Part shown: piece after piece, positions 38,941 through 48,512 of the stretch | Position numbering within the stretch: the stretch's first letter is position 1 | Layout: the number at the start of each line of letters is the position of its first letter | Program-made: the position numbers and the translations under genes | Notes under the pieces: model-generated | What the model saw: the letters and a program-made list of their open reading frames with translations, nothing else | Databases searched by the model: none | What the model was told of the DNA's origin: nothing | Assembly (NCBI RefSeq): GCF_025642155.1 | Contig: NZ_CP106798.1 | Location: forward strand, 9,194,819 to 9,258,818 | Length of the DNA stretch: 64,000 bases | Direction of reading: 5' to 3' | Source: Streptomyces sp. HUAS 15-9 | Lineage (GTDB): Bacteria > Actinomycetota > Actinomycetes > Streptomycetales > Streptomycetaceae

Positions 38941-39265
38941 CATTTCAACGCCGAGGGGGGGAAGCCGACATAAGAGACTATGTTGGCTTTTTCGGATTAT
39001 TCCGTCGTGGTGACGCTAAGGCGCCCTCCCCGTGACCGCAATCGGGCGAGCCGTCTCGGAAGAGGAGTCCCCCGATCGGCCCCGGCGACCGGTGAGCTGC
39101 CGATAGGCGCGGCAGGCCCTGCAGCCCAGCTGACCGACACACCCGGCAGCATCACTGAGCGTCGTACTGTGGATGCGTAGATTGGGCTCGTGGCCGTACC
39201 GCGCTATGAGTGTGTGGCAGGGCCCGCCCCGGCCGGCCTATAGCGCCCAAGGTCGTCGAGGCGGA
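38941..39265. other. Gap before tRNA, likely promoter region of the Q-rich gene
   Basis: The 60 bases right of the Q-rich start are AT-richer (TTTCGGATTATTCC). A promoter is plausible but no clear boxes stand out. No gene is supported. Confidence 0.3.
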
Positions 39266-39340
39266 TGGGATATGGGGTAATTGGCAGCCCGACGGTTTCT
39301 GGTTCCGTTAGTTCAGGTTCGAGTCCTGGTATCCCAGCCA
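39266..39340 (+). tRNA. tRNA-Gln (CTG anticodon)
   Basis: Acceptor arms TGGGATA and TATCCCA pair perfectly. The D-arm reads GGTAATTGGCAGCC. The anticodon loop TTCTGGT gives CUG. The T-arm is CAGGTTCGAGTCCTG. The discriminator is G and CCA is encoded (39338-39340). Confidence 0.93.
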
Positions 39341-40044
39341 ACGCAGATGCCGCCCATCGCGGCAGGCAACGAGCCCGAAGCGGCTGCTGCGGTTGTCCGG
39401 CCAGATGGTGTCTCGCCGAGTGAACACTTCGCGGGACACGATTTCCGGCCATGACGGCGAGGCATGCCCGACTCAGCCGTGCTCGACCGCGGATACTGTC
39501 GATACTGAGGGACAGTAGGTGGTATGGGGGTGCGGCGGGCATGAGGCGATGGTCTGTGCCGGTACTCCGGTCATGGTCTTGTCGTGTTCTTCGAATCCTC
39601 CGCTGTTGCTGACCTGGATGGAAACGACTGGGTGAGTGGCCGGAGCAGGCCCGTGTGGCGCAGGCTGGGAGTGTGCTTCTTGCGCTGGCGCCGATGTTCG
39701 CGGTGATCGGCCCGGTCCCGGGGCCTCAGAGTGAGGCGGAGTACGCGTACGAGACGCTCTGGAACGGGGTCCGGGTCATTGCCCACCTGTCCGGGGACGG
39801 GAGCTTGCGTCTGCTGTCCCAGACCGGGGTGGACGTTACCGATCTCCGCCGCGATCATCGCAGCCGGCGTCAGCGCGGTGGCTCTGGGCCTCTTCACGAC
39901 GTTGGCCGAGGCCAGCAAGGGAGTGGCGGACTGGTTGCAATGGAACGACCGGGTCGGCCCGCTGTCCGGCAAGACACCCCGTCCCGCGTACCGGCTCTCC
40001 GTGCCCCTCGAGGAGCCCTGGCAGTCGGCGTGCCCGGCAGGCCA
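39341..40044. other. Decayed region after the tRNA
   Basis: A stretch at about 39700-39990 reads in two frames as a small membrane-like protein (AAIIAAGVSAVALGLFTTLA, then VADWLQWNDRVGPLSGK). It has no start and a frame change near 39840. The rest is unassigned. Confidence 0.3.
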
Positions 40045-40296
40045 TCCCTCGGTGGAGCACCGGAGTTCGAAGTATTTGAACAACCGCGCCGAGAACTCGC
40101 ACCAGCCCACCCGGCAACGGGAGAGGACCATGCGGCGCTTCACGGACACGCCCAGAGATTCCTGTCCGCCTTCAGCAGCATCTCACCCCACTTCCGGCCC
40201 CGCCGCCACCTGCTCACCGCCCGCGAATACCGACACGAAATGACCGAACGGTTCCGCACCTGGAACGAGGCCACCGGCTGCCCCACGACCGTCTGA
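40045..40296 (+). pseudogene. IS6-family transposase C-terminus
   Basis: The first part reads VEHRSSKYLNNRAENSHQ then PTRQRERTM, the hallmark end of the IS6 catalytic domain with its Glu. After a frame change near 40140 it continues AQRFLSAFSSISPHFRPRRH and MTERFRTWNEATG. The upstream two thirds are missing. Confidence 0.78.
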
Positions 40297-40404
40297 CAGC
40301 GGCCGACGAACGAGAGAAACACGCCCCGACACACCCTCCACACCAGCCACCTCCAACAACGTGACAGCGCCCTTGGTGCCTCTCGACCGTCGTGACCGTC
40401 CGGA

Positions 40405-42579
40405 TCATCCGAACGGTGGTGCGGGAACCCGTCGTTCCGGTACCTGTCGCGTGATCGCATAGTCGATCAGCGCGAACAGAGATGCGCGCGCGGGGCCTTC
40501 CGGCAGTGCCTCGAGGGCGTCCGCCGCGCGGCCGGCTTGCTCGCGTGCCAGCGCACGGGTCACGTCGAGTGCTCCGCTGTCGCGGACGATCGCGAGCGCT
40601 TCGTTGACATCGTCGACGGTTGCGCACCCACGACGAACCAGGCTCGCCAGCCTGCCCTGCGTGCGCTGCAGCGCGACCAGCACAGGGTGTGCCAGCGTGC
40701 CCTCGCGCAGTGCGGCGCCCGCGGCATCGTCCACCGGGCGTGCGACTCCGGTGAGAATGCGAACGTCCTCGGTCAGCCGGAACGCGACGCCGAGCGCACG
40801 GCCGTAGCGCGCGAGTGCTCCGACATGTTCCGAATCGGCTCCAGCCACGACCGCGCCGAGCTGGCACGGCAACTCGAATGACGATGCGGTCTGCGATTCG
40901 ACCAGCGTCAGATGCTCGTGCTCGGGCACCCGCCCGTCGAATGCGTGCTGGCGCTCGCACATCCGGCCGGTGCACACCTTCCCTACCGCGCGGGCGATGA
41001 GATCGAGGGCCTGGGGGCCGCCGTCGGTGGCCAGGTGTAGCGATTTCGACATCAGCAGGTCGCTGACCAGGATGGCGAACCTGTTTCCCCAGCTGGAGTG
41101 CGGTGTCGGCGTGTTCTCGACGCCGAGTTGCGCTAGCGCCGCCAACGCGCTCAGCTCGATCGCGGCACCCAACTTGAGGCGGCAGCGCATCCCAGTGTCC
41201 CCGAAATGGCTTGCCAGCAGAAGCAGCAGCGCCGGCCGGAACGGGACGCCGGGATCTCCCCAGCCAGACGTGGCCAGACGGGCCAGGAAGGGCCACTCGT
41301 CACGCACGGCGCTCGTCATGAGTTCACCGACGCCGAGCAGATGGGTACGCACGTCGAGCCCGGGAGCCATCAGTGCGGCCACGTCATCGATCGTGTCGTT
41401 CGCCCGGAGTTCGCCCATGCCCTCGGGCAGGAGAACCGCCCGGCGACACAGCGCGAAGGGGGCGCGCTCACTCGTGAACGTGCTCTCGAGGACCCGCCAG
41501 ACGAACTGGTACCGGTGTGCCGACCGGCGGCCGGCCGCCAGCCACCCGGAGTATGAATTCTCCAGCAGCAGTGCATAGTCCAGCAGATCCGGACGCCCGG
41601 GATCGCGGGTCAACCCGCAGTCGACCACCTCGGCCGCGGTCCTTCCGGACTCAAGCGCGTAACTGATGCCCTCCCCGCTGAACGGGTTCACCAGCCCCGC
41701 CGCATCGCCGACGAGCAGGATGCCGTCGGCAACGCAGCGATCTGGTGAGAAGTCGAGGCGAAACGGTGCTGTGGCCCACGCTCCGCGCAACCGGCCGCCG
41801 AACGTCTCCCGGCGCGTGCTCAACCGCGCGAGGAAGTCCTGCAGCACCTGCCCCGCCCGGCCTTCGTATCCGGGACGGAACAAACCGACGCCGATATTCG
41901 CTTCCGACGCACCCGTCGGATTGATCCAGCCGAACGACGGCAGCAGATCCCGCTCGGCAACATCGTCCAGCGGCAGGAAGACCTCTTGAAGATCCTGCAG
42001 CCCGTCGAGATCGGTCAGATAGCCGCGGACGCCGACGCCGAGACCGCCCTCGGGCAGCAGACCGACCGCGCGGGCCAGTGGCGAGCGTGCGCCATCGGCG
42101 GCGATGACCGCCGCCGACCGGACGTCGGACAGTCGGCCGTCACGGCGTACCCGCACTCCGACGACGCGTCCTGCCTCAACGATGGGGGTCGTGACCGTGG
42201 CGCCCTCCCAGACTTCGGCGCCCACCGCCACCGTACGGGCACAGACCGCCGCGTCAAGCACGACGCGCGGTACGACGAGGCAGTGGCTGTCCGCGCCCGG
42301 ATAGGCGTCATAGATGAAATCGCGCCAGCCACGGCCGCGCATGTGGACCCGTGCGCCCCGCAGCCGTTCCGCACGGGGCAGCGAGTCGAGGACACCCATC
42401 GCGGTGAGGATGCGGACCGCGCGCTGCGTCAGCGCGTCACCACACGCCTTGTCCCGCGGGAAGCGCTGCGCCTCGAGCAGCAGGACCCGGCGGCCCCGGA
42501 CCGCGAGGTGGTAGGCGGCCGAGCAACCCCCGGGCCCGGCGCCGACGACCACCGCGTCGTAGTGATCGCGCCCCGTCAT
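40405..42579 (-). CDS. Geranylgeranyl-reductase fused to degenerate prenyl-synthase domain
   Basis: A 724-residue protein. Residues 1-410 are a geranylgeranyl-reductase-type flavoprotein: VVVGAGPGGCSAAYHLAVRG (FAD), then RDKACGDALTQRAV, and LLVGDAAGLVNPFSGEGISY. From about residue 430 it looks like an isoprenyl diphosphate synthase without its catalytic Asp motifs. Where DDxxD belongs it reads LAQLGVENTPTPHS, and the second site reads LTEDVRILTG. Conserved folds such as SFELPCQLGAVVAGADSEHV remain. The ATG (42579) overlaps the stop of the upstream synthase (ATGA). The tail may pair with the active synthase as a regulatory subunit. Confidence 0.9.
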   Translation of the reverse strand: MTGRDHYDAVVVGAGPGGCSAAYHLAVRGRRVLLLEAQRFPRDKACGDALTQRAVRILTAMGVLDSLPRAERLRGARVHMRGRGWRDFIYDAYPGADSHCLVVPRVVLDAAVCARTVAVGAEVWEGATVTTPIVEAGRVVGVRVRRDGRLSDVRSAAVIAADGARSPLARAVGLLPEGGLGVGVRGYLTDLDGLQDLQEVFLPLDDVAERDLLPSFGWINPTGASEANIGVGLFRPGYEGRAGQVLQDFLARLSTRRETFGGRLRGAWATAPFRLDFSPDRCVADGILLVGDAAGLVNPFSGEGISYALESGRTAAEVVDCGLTRDPGRPDLLDYALLLENSYSGWLAAGRRSAHRYQFVWRVLESTFTSERAPFALCRRAVLLPEGMGELRANDTIDDVAALMAPGLDVRTHLLGVGELMTSAVRDEWPFLARLATSGWGDPGVPFRPALLLLLASHFGDTGMRCRLKLGAAIELSALAALAQLGVENTPTPHSSWGNRFAILVSDLLMSKSLHLATDGGPQALDLIARAVGKVCTGRMCERQHAFDGRVPEHEHLTLVESQTASSFELPCQLGAVVAGADSEHVGALARYGRALGVAFRLTEDVRILTGVARPVDDAAGAALREGTLAHPVLVALQRTQGRLASLVRRGCATVDDVNEALAIVRDSGALDVTRALAREQAGRAADALEALPEGPARASLFALIDYAITRQVPERRVPAPPFG

Positions 42580-43544
42580 CGCATGCGGCTCACGATGCGG
42601 CGGGGCATGTCGGTGAGCGCGTCGTGGCCCGGGAATTCCGGGAGCCCGGCGAGCGCGGCGGCGGCGCGAGCGGAATACGCGTGCGCGAGTTCGCGCGTCA
42701 CGTCCACGGTGCCGCTGAGACGCACCAGGCGCGCCGCTTCGGCTGCCTCGCGTGCAGTGAGGACCTCGTGACGCAACAGTGCCGCCAGCCGCCCGCTCGG
42801 GTCCTGTCGCAGCGCAAGGAGGACCGCGTACGAGAACACGCCGGCGCGGAGATCGGTACCCGTCGGTTTGCCCAGGTCGGCCGCGTCGCCCACGAGATCG
42901 AGCAGGTCGTCGGTGAGCTGGAACGCGATCCCCAGCTGCTGTCCGAAGCGGAACAGAGCATCGACGTGATCGGGGTCGCAGCCGGCCAGCTCCGCACCGA
43001 GTCGGCACGGCAGCCCGAACAGCGTGGCCGTCTTCATGCGGATGATTTCGAGGTGCTCGTCGGCGGCCAGCTCCGTGTCGTACACGTGCTCGGTTTCCCG
43101 GAGCTGGCCGCTGCACACCGTGAACGCCGCTTCTGCCACCGCCGCCACCGTGTCGGGCGGCAGGTGTGCCAGCTCGGCCATCGCGCACGAGAGGACGTGC
43201 GTTCCCGTCGTGGCGGCATACGCGTTGCCCCACAGGGCATTTACGCTCGGCGCTCCGCGTCTCGTCGCCGCGCCGTCCATCACGTCATCGTGCAGCAACG
43301 ACCCGACGTGCAGGAGTTCGATCGCGGCGGCGGCGTGTACGAGCAGCTCTTCGTCAGCCTCGCCGAGGCTCGCGCAGAGAAACAGCAACTGCGGGCGGAT
43401 CCGCTTGCCGCCGTGACGAATCAAGTCGCCGGCGATCCGGCCCGGGCTCGCGTCCTGTGCCGTCACCGCCTCGTGCATCGCGTCTTCGAGCCGCGCGGCC
43501 CACCCTTTCTTGAAGGAATGCAGCACGGTCTCAGAGGAATTCAT
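42576..43544 (-). CDS. Polyprenyl (trans) diphosphate synthase
   Basis: A 322-residue protein with both catalytic motifs intact: LLHDDVMDGAATRRG (first) and AFQLTDDLLDLVGD (second). HGGKRIRPQLLFLCASLG is the substrate-binding block. The start is ATG 43544 (MNSSETVLHSF), overlapping the end of the SCP2-like gene by 14 bases. The residue before the first DDxxD suggests a C15-C20 or longer product; the length cannot be fixed by eye. It supplies the prenyl chain that the fused reductase could reduce. It is coupled to that gene by ATGA. Confidence 0.93.
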   Translation of the reverse strand: MNSSETVLHSFKKGWAARLEDAMHEAVTAQDASPGRIAGDLIRHGGKRIRPQLLFLCASLGEADEELLVHAAAAIELLHVGSLLHDDVMDGAATRRGAPSVNALWGNAYAATTGTHVLSCAMAELAHLPPDTVAAVAEAAFTVCSGQLRETEHVYDTELAADEHLEIIRMKTATLFGLPCRLGAELAGCDPDHVDALFRFGQQLGIAFQLTDDLLDLVGDAADLGKPTGTDLRAGVFSYAVLLALRQDPSGRLAALLRHEVLTAREAAEAARLVRLSGTVDVTRELAHAYSARAAAALAGLPEFPGHDALTDMPRRIVSRMR

Positions 43545-43983
43545 CGCGCAGCTCGTCGAGTTGCCCACGCAGCCTCTCCGATGCGAAGGCGAGTTCGGAG
43601 AATCGGACGAAGAAGCCGTAGCCGTTGTGCAGGTCGCCCGCCGGGGCCCGGACGATGACGTCTCCCCGGAAGTAGGCCTGAAGTGGCGTGAGGCGGCCAC
43701 TGGCGATCGCCTGGGCAGCCTCCAGATAGATTGCGCCGTGCATCATCTCGTCCGGTCCGAGCCCCGGCTCGATCACGACGTCGCCGCCTCCGACCCGGAC
43801 GTTGATCCGGCCGAAGCCGAGCACAGCCAGGTTGGCCCTGCGGCCGTCGAACTCGCCCACCATCTCCTGGAACTCCGCCGGGTTTTCGTTCCGAAAGTTC
43901 GTGACCCCGCGCCGCACGTGGTTCGCGAGTGCCTTGTCGTTCTCGGTGACGCTTGTGGCCCGGGGTGCGACGTCGTCGGGCAT
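43531..43983 (-). CDS. SCP2-like lipid-binding protein
   Basis: A 150-residue protein after a GAGGAGAGAGG site. The sequence GEFDGRRANLAVLGFGRINV followed by a phase of beta strands, and GRLTPLQAYFRGDVIVRAP, resemble SCP2 sterol-transfer-type domains that bind hydrophobic chains. The C-terminal helix (SERLRGQLDELRDEFL) overlaps the next start. In this operon it may carry the prenyl lipid. The family call is a pattern judgement. Confidence 0.6.
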   Translation of the reverse strand: MPDDVAPRATSVTENDKALANHVRRGVTNFRNENPAEFQEMVGEFDGRRANLAVLGFGRINVRVGGGDVVIEPGLGPDEMMHGAIYLEAAQAIASGRLTPLQAYFRGDVIVRAPAGDLHNGYGFFVRFSELAFASERLRGQLDELRDEFL

Positions 43984-44032
43984 GGAACCTCTCTCCTCGT
44001 TGACCGTTTCCGACCGGTGATGTGGCACGCCG

Positions 44033-45454
44033 TCACGGCGGCGTCGGCGTGGCGGTGACCGCCCCGAGTGCGTCGACCCTGCCGTACCAGACAAGGGGAA
44101 TCGGTCCCGGCGTGGTCGTGACAATGAAGTTCTTGACCGTGCCGGGAGCCAGGGTGTTGTTCTTGTCCAGGATGAGCGCGGCGACACCTGCGACGTGGGG
44201 GGTCGCCATGCTGGTGCCGGATAGGTTGATGAAGCCGGGCGCGACGACGTCCTCCGGCGTTCCCGTGCCCGCCGCCCGCGTGGAGGCGATGTCCACGCCC
44301 GGTGCTGCGACATCCGGCTTCGGCCTGCCGTCCGGCGTCTGGCCGTGGCTGGAGAAGTCCGCGATTTTGTCGTCGTCGTCGGTGGCACCGACGGTGATGA
44401 CGTTGCGTGCGTTACCGGGACAGCGGATCTTGGTCGCGTAGTCGCCCCAGAAGTCGACGCCTTCGTTTCCGGCGGCGACAGCGACCACCACGCCGAGGTT
44501 CACCAGATTGTCGGCGGCGGTACACAGCACGCAGTTGCCGGAGGGGCAGACCCACGCGCCGTCTCGGTGCGAGAAGCCCCAGCTGTTGCTCGCGACATCG
44601 ACGCCCGAGGTCGCCGCAGCGGTAAACCCCGCGGTTGCCCAGGCCGGAGTCGCATGACCTCTGCCATTCATGATGCGGATATCGACAATGGTCGCGCCGG
44701 GGGCGATGCCGCGAAATGTCGCATCCCGGCTCGCGATGATACCCGCGCAATGAGTTCCGTGGCCTACGTCGTCGCGCTTCACCGCTGTACGGGTCATGTC
44801 CTGTTGCGGGCCGACGACGCCCGCGAGCGCGGGATGGGTGTCGTCGACACCGGTATCCACGACCGCTACGGAGATACCCGCACCGGTGGTGCCGGGGGGC
44901 AGGACATCGGCATGGATGTGCGGCCGGCTGACGTCGAGCGCCTGGATGCTGCGCAGCTTGTTGCTCGTGACGCTGCTGACATCGTCACGCGCGGCCATCG
45001 CGAGCACTTCGGACGAGGTGAGCGTGGCACGCACGCTGTGGGTCAGCCAGAACTCCTCCTGGACTTCGACCCCCCGCCGTTCGAGGTCCGCCCGGATGCC
45101 CTGCAGGAAGACCCCGGCCTCGGCTTGACGCGCTTCTGTCTCCCTTGCCCGTTCGGCTTTCGGAACCCTTCCGCGGCGCGCGGCAACCTGGCCGGACACG
45201 AGATTGATCAATACCTCGTGCACCGGCTCCTCGTTCGGGCCGGGCGCGCCCGTCCAGGCCGCGAGCTTGCGTTCCTCTCGCTCGACCAGAATGGCGTTGA
45301 CAACCCACGGATCGACCTTGCGCGCCGCGACCGCGCTCTCCGCCGCCAGCTCTTCCAGCTGCTTTCGGCGTCTCTTTTGCACGTACCAGTCGAATTGTTC
45401 GCGGCTGCGGTCGGCTGCTGAACTGCCATCACCTACGGGAGTCGGCGAGGACAT
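44033..45454 (-). CDS. Intracellular subtilase (S8) with complete triad
   Basis: A 473-residue protein. Residues 120-165 form an I9-like prodomain (RRGVEVQEEFWLTHSVRATL). The catalytic domain has SVAVVDTGVDDTHP (Asp), DDVGHGTHCAGIIA (His), VAVAAGNEGVD (oxyanion Asn) and INLSGTSMATPHVAGVAAL (Ser). Cys pairs in WVCPSGNCVLC suggest a disulfide or metal site. No signal peptide or cell-wall anchor, so it is probably cytoplasmic or non-classically exported. It is preceded 11 bases upstream by the stand-alone prodomain gene and followed by the prenyl genes. Confidence 0.93.
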   Translation of the reverse strand: MSSPTPVGDGSSAADRSREQFDWYVQKRRRKQLEELAAESAVAARKVDPWVVNAILVEREERKLAAWTGAPGPNEEPVHEVLINLVSGQVAARRGRVPKAERARETEARQAEAGVFLQGIRADLERRGVEVQEEFWLTHSVRATLTSSEVLAMAARDDVSSVTSNKLRSIQALDVSRPHIHADVLPPGTTGAGISVAVVDTGVDDTHPALAGVVGPQQDMTRTAVKRDDVGHGTHCAGIIASRDATFRGIAPGATIVDIRIMNGRGHATPAWATAGFTAAATSGVDVASNSWGFSHRDGAWVCPSGNCVLCTAADNLVNLGVVVAVAAGNEGVDFWGDYATKIRCPGNARNVITVGATDDDDKIADFSSHGQTPDGRPKPDVAAPGVDIASTRAAGTGTPEDVVAPGFINLSGTSMATPHVAGVAALILDKNNTLAPGTVKNFIVTTTPGPIPLVWYGRVDALGAVTATPTPP

Positions 45455-45465
45455 CCTGGCTCCTC

Positions 45466-45837
45466 TCAGTGCTCAGACGCGACCTGGGTCTGCCTCGGCG
45501 AATCCAGCAGTACCTGCCGGACCTCCGGACGGCGCGCCACCGCAAGCAGTGAGGGTACCGCCAGACGAGCCGCAATCGTGTCATTGAGCCAGAACTCGCG
45601 GATTTCATACCCACCCGCCGCAACAATGGCGTCCACCACCGACTCGGCTCGGCGGCCGAATGCCCGACGCAGTGCGTCAACGGCCTCCCCGCGCGCGGCA
45701 GCGAAGCCTGACGGGCGGTCGGCGCTCGGGGCGAGGACGATGAGCACCGCGACCTCCGCAGGTCGAACACCGAGGATCTCCCGCTGCAATGCGACATCGA
45801 ACTTCGCCCAGATATTCTGCGGGATCCATTCCGGCAT
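45466..45837 (-). CDS. Stand-alone subtilase prodomain-like protein
   Basis: About 123 residues from ATG 45837. The C-terminal half (GYEIREFWLNDTIAARLAV, then LLAVARRPEVRQVLLD) matches in pattern the prodomain of the downstream protease (GVEVQEEFWLTHSVRATL, then EVLAMAARDDVSSV). It carries no protease domain. Such single prodomains act as inhibitors or folding chaperones in trans. An upstream extension to 45978 is possible but has weaker codon bias. It is 11 bases before the protease gene, so co-expressed. Confidence 0.65.
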   Translation of the reverse strand: MPEWIPQNIWAKFDVALQREILGVRPAEVAVLIVLAPSADRPSGFAAARGEAVDALRRAFGRRAESVVDAIVAAGGYEIREFWLNDTIAARLAVPSLLAVARRPEVRQVLLDSPRQTQVASEH

Positions 45838-46016
45838 CAGGTGGCGGCCCAGGCGGCTAGGGCGTCCCGAACATGTGCCGGGGCCGATGTATGCGCGCGG
45901 TAATCGATCACGGCGACCATCTTCCTCGATGTGGCTCACTCGTGCGACTGGAACGAGGACCGGCGTATCCATAAGCATGGCACGGTCCGCTTAGCTTGTT
46001 CTTTATCTACCAGGAT

Positions 46017-46440
46017 CTACCGGGTCTGCCGATGGCCTTGAGGGTCTCGGGGCGTTTGATGGTCTTGACCACGTCGTAGCGGGGGGGCGGGACGGCGGTT
46101 CTTGGTCCCGGGCGGGCGTCCGGGACCGGAGCCGCGGGGTTGGGGAACACGGGCCGGGCAGAGCAGGTGGGCTCGGATGTTCCTGAACCCCCGGCGGACC
46201 CGGGCCGGGGTGAGGCGTTCGGGCGTGGTCGGCTTCTCCCAGGGCCGACGGAGGTCGGCGGCCAGCGGCCGGGCGAGTCTGAGCTGGGTGTGCGCGACGA
46301 CCAGGAGCCAGGTCCAGCGGTCCGCCGCCTCGGGAGTGCGCAGTTTCGGGGTGGTCCAGCCGAGCGTCTGTTTTCCGAACCTGAAGGTGTGCTCGAGGTC
46401 CAATACCGCTAGTTTAAGAGGCTGGCGGGGTGAGTGTCGG
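46017..46440 (-). pseudogene. Transposase C-terminus, split by IS4
   Basis: A frame reading AVLDLEHTFRFGKQTLGW, TPEAADRWTWLLVVAHTQLR and GFRNIRAHLLCPARVPQPRG. This is the typical end of a large actinomycete transposase family with an EHTFRF catalytic block. The frame is lost near 46090. Its start is broken by the IS4 element at 46400. Confidence 0.65.
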
Positions 46441-47847
46441 GGTGCGGGGTAGGGCTGGCGTTCCATGGTGGCCGGGCTTCTTGATGAGGTAGCGGGAGAT
46501 GACCCGCTTTACGGTTCTCGGGTTGGAGCGCGGTCGTCTCGGTGGGTGGATGTTGGCCAGGAGCTCGCCGAGGATGAAGGCGAGGGCGCGGTCAGGCTGA
46601 GGGGGAAAAGTCCGCCGGCGGCATCATCGTGATGCGACGGGCGGCGCGCAGGCAGGTCATGAACGAGAGGCGGTCCGGGTCGAGCTTCTCGGCGTTGGCG
46701 CGGGCGGCCTGGAGCATGTGGACGCGTAGCGCGTAGTGGACGAGCAGGTGGCCCCAGATCTGCTGGAGGATTCCGTCGGGTGTCTTGCTGGCCAGGACTT
46801 GTCCGGCGCCGATCTGCTGGGCCTTGAGCTCCTTGAACGTGGATTCGATCTCCCAGCGTTCCGTGTAGAGGGCTGCGAGCTCGCAGCCCGGGTACTGCTC
46901 GTGGTCGGTCAGCGTGGTCAGCAGGGTGTACTCCTCGCCGTCCGTCTCGAGTTGGTAGCGCAAGGCGCGCACCTGGATGCCGTGCTCGTGCCGCCGGTCG
47001 GTGTACCCGTACAGGGTGGTCAGCCATGACCCGTTTGGCAGGAGTTGGTCGGGGGTCAGGCTGTAGCGTTTGGTCGCCAGCCGCATCAGCAACTGGGCGC
47101 CCGAGGCCGACCAGACCCGCCACAAGTCGACGCCCGGATAGCCCCGGTCGGCTAGGACCAGCATCTCCGGACGCATCGCGCGGGCTAGGTCCTTGGCCGC
47201 GGTGGTCTCGTGCGTGCTGTACTCGGTGATCGCCGCGTCCACGACTACGTGGGTGCCGCACTCCACCAGCCCCACGATCCGGGCCTGGGGGAAAGCGGCC
47301 CGCTTGTAGGGCCGCTTCCCGGGCTTGGGCCGTCCGCCGTGCCGACCGAACGCCTCGTCGTTGGCGGGGGTATCGGCGATGTCGACGCAGGTGCCGTCCA
47401 CCGCCATCAGGCGCAGCCCCCGCCAGAACGCCCACGTGTCCGATGGCTCGGCCAGAGGCACCACCGAGCGGGCGAACAACTCCCGAAACGGCTCCCAGCC
47501 CAGTCGCCGACGCGCCAGGAAGATTGACGACTTGGCCGGCTCCCGCCACGCCCCCATCAGGCCGACCTGACGAAGCCAAAGGTCATCTTGCGCATGACTT
47601 CCAAATACGGCTCCGGGGAGAACAGCGCCAACCCAAGCACGAAGTACAGCACCAGCCGGGCCGGCAACAGCCTGGACCGCTGCTCGGACCGTCCGCATGC
47701 CGCGATCGCCCGCTCGAGCTCCTCCGCCGGATACACCCGCGCCAACAACCCCACACTCACGACATCGTGAGCCCCCGGCATCACACTCTCCCCGTGTCTG
47801 ACGAACCATCACACTGACATCAAGCGCACCTTAAACTAACGGTATTG
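46400..47847 (-). mobile_element. IS4-family insertion sequence
   Basis: Ends CCAATACCGCTAGTTTAAG and, inverted, CCAATACCGTTAGTTTAAG. Length about 1448 bp. It splits the EHTFRF-type transposase gene; the exact cut relative to the flanking GGTATTGG is uncertain. Confidence 0.85.
46605..47784 (-). pseudogene. IS4 transposase with an N-terminal frameshift
   Basis: The N-terminus reads VVSVGLLARVYPAEELERAI to EPYLEVMRKMT in one frame. The main frame continues from LWLRQVGLMGAWREPAKSS with LMAVDGTCVDIADT (Asp), LADRGYPGVDLW (Asp) and YTERWEIESTFKELKAQ (Glu). A single-base indel near 47590 separates them. Otherwise complete. Confidence 0.85.
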
Positions 47848-48512
47848 GATCGGGAACGACTGCCCACGACACCCGGTACACCAGCTCTCACCAGCCCGGA
47901 TGAGATACTCGGCAAGGGTAAGGTCTGCCCGGACTCGGGAGATCTGCAGTGGACCCTCACACGCGGCACGGGAATCCGCGTCGGTGATCACCGGCGGGAA
48001 GCGGCCTGAGGAAACCCGCGTGGGGTGGGCCGGTGCCGCTGAACGTGCTACGACCGCTGCGACGGGCCAGGCTCCGTGTCATGCGGCCGTCCCGCGTACT
48101 CGTCAACGTCTCGCCGCAGGTGGCCGGTCTGGATCTGCGAACGTCCTGATGGAAGTCCTCTGGCGATGGTGATCCCCGTGGTCAGTGATGAACCGGCGTC
48201 TCAGAACTTGCCCGTGAGCTGCCGCGTCCGGTGACCCGACTCGTCGGCTATTTCCGTGAGGACACCTTCGGCAAGGACTCGGGGCAGTCGGCGATCACCG
48301 CCCGCGTGGTGCAGCGTGGGCAGGTTGCGTGGTCGGGCCTCGTCCGTGCTGTGGCACTCGATGTAGTAGTCCCTGATCACCCCCTCCCCGACCCACCATG
48401 CCACCGCCCACTGGCAATCGGCCGGTGATCATCCCGTCGCCCAGCGCCAGAGCTCATCGGGGTCCCGTACCGCCCCGATGCGCTGATCCCCTCGACGAAA
48501 AGCCGGCCTGCC
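47848..48512. other. Gap without a clear gene
   Basis: A minus-strand frame at 48201-48404 (MAWWVGEGVIRDYYIECHS) might be a short peptide, but it lacks a ribosome site and family. The remainder may be the decayed 5' part of the split transposase. Confidence 0.3.

Noticed and set aside
39266..39340. tRNA-Gln as the attachment site of an integrated element
   Set aside because: No second copy of the tRNA 3' end and no intact integrase gene were found in the window.
42580..43233. N-terminal extension of the reductase-synthase fusion to 942 residues
   Set aside because: The extra part is the shifted frame of the polyprenyl synthase; the ATG at 42579 overlapping its stop is the natural start.
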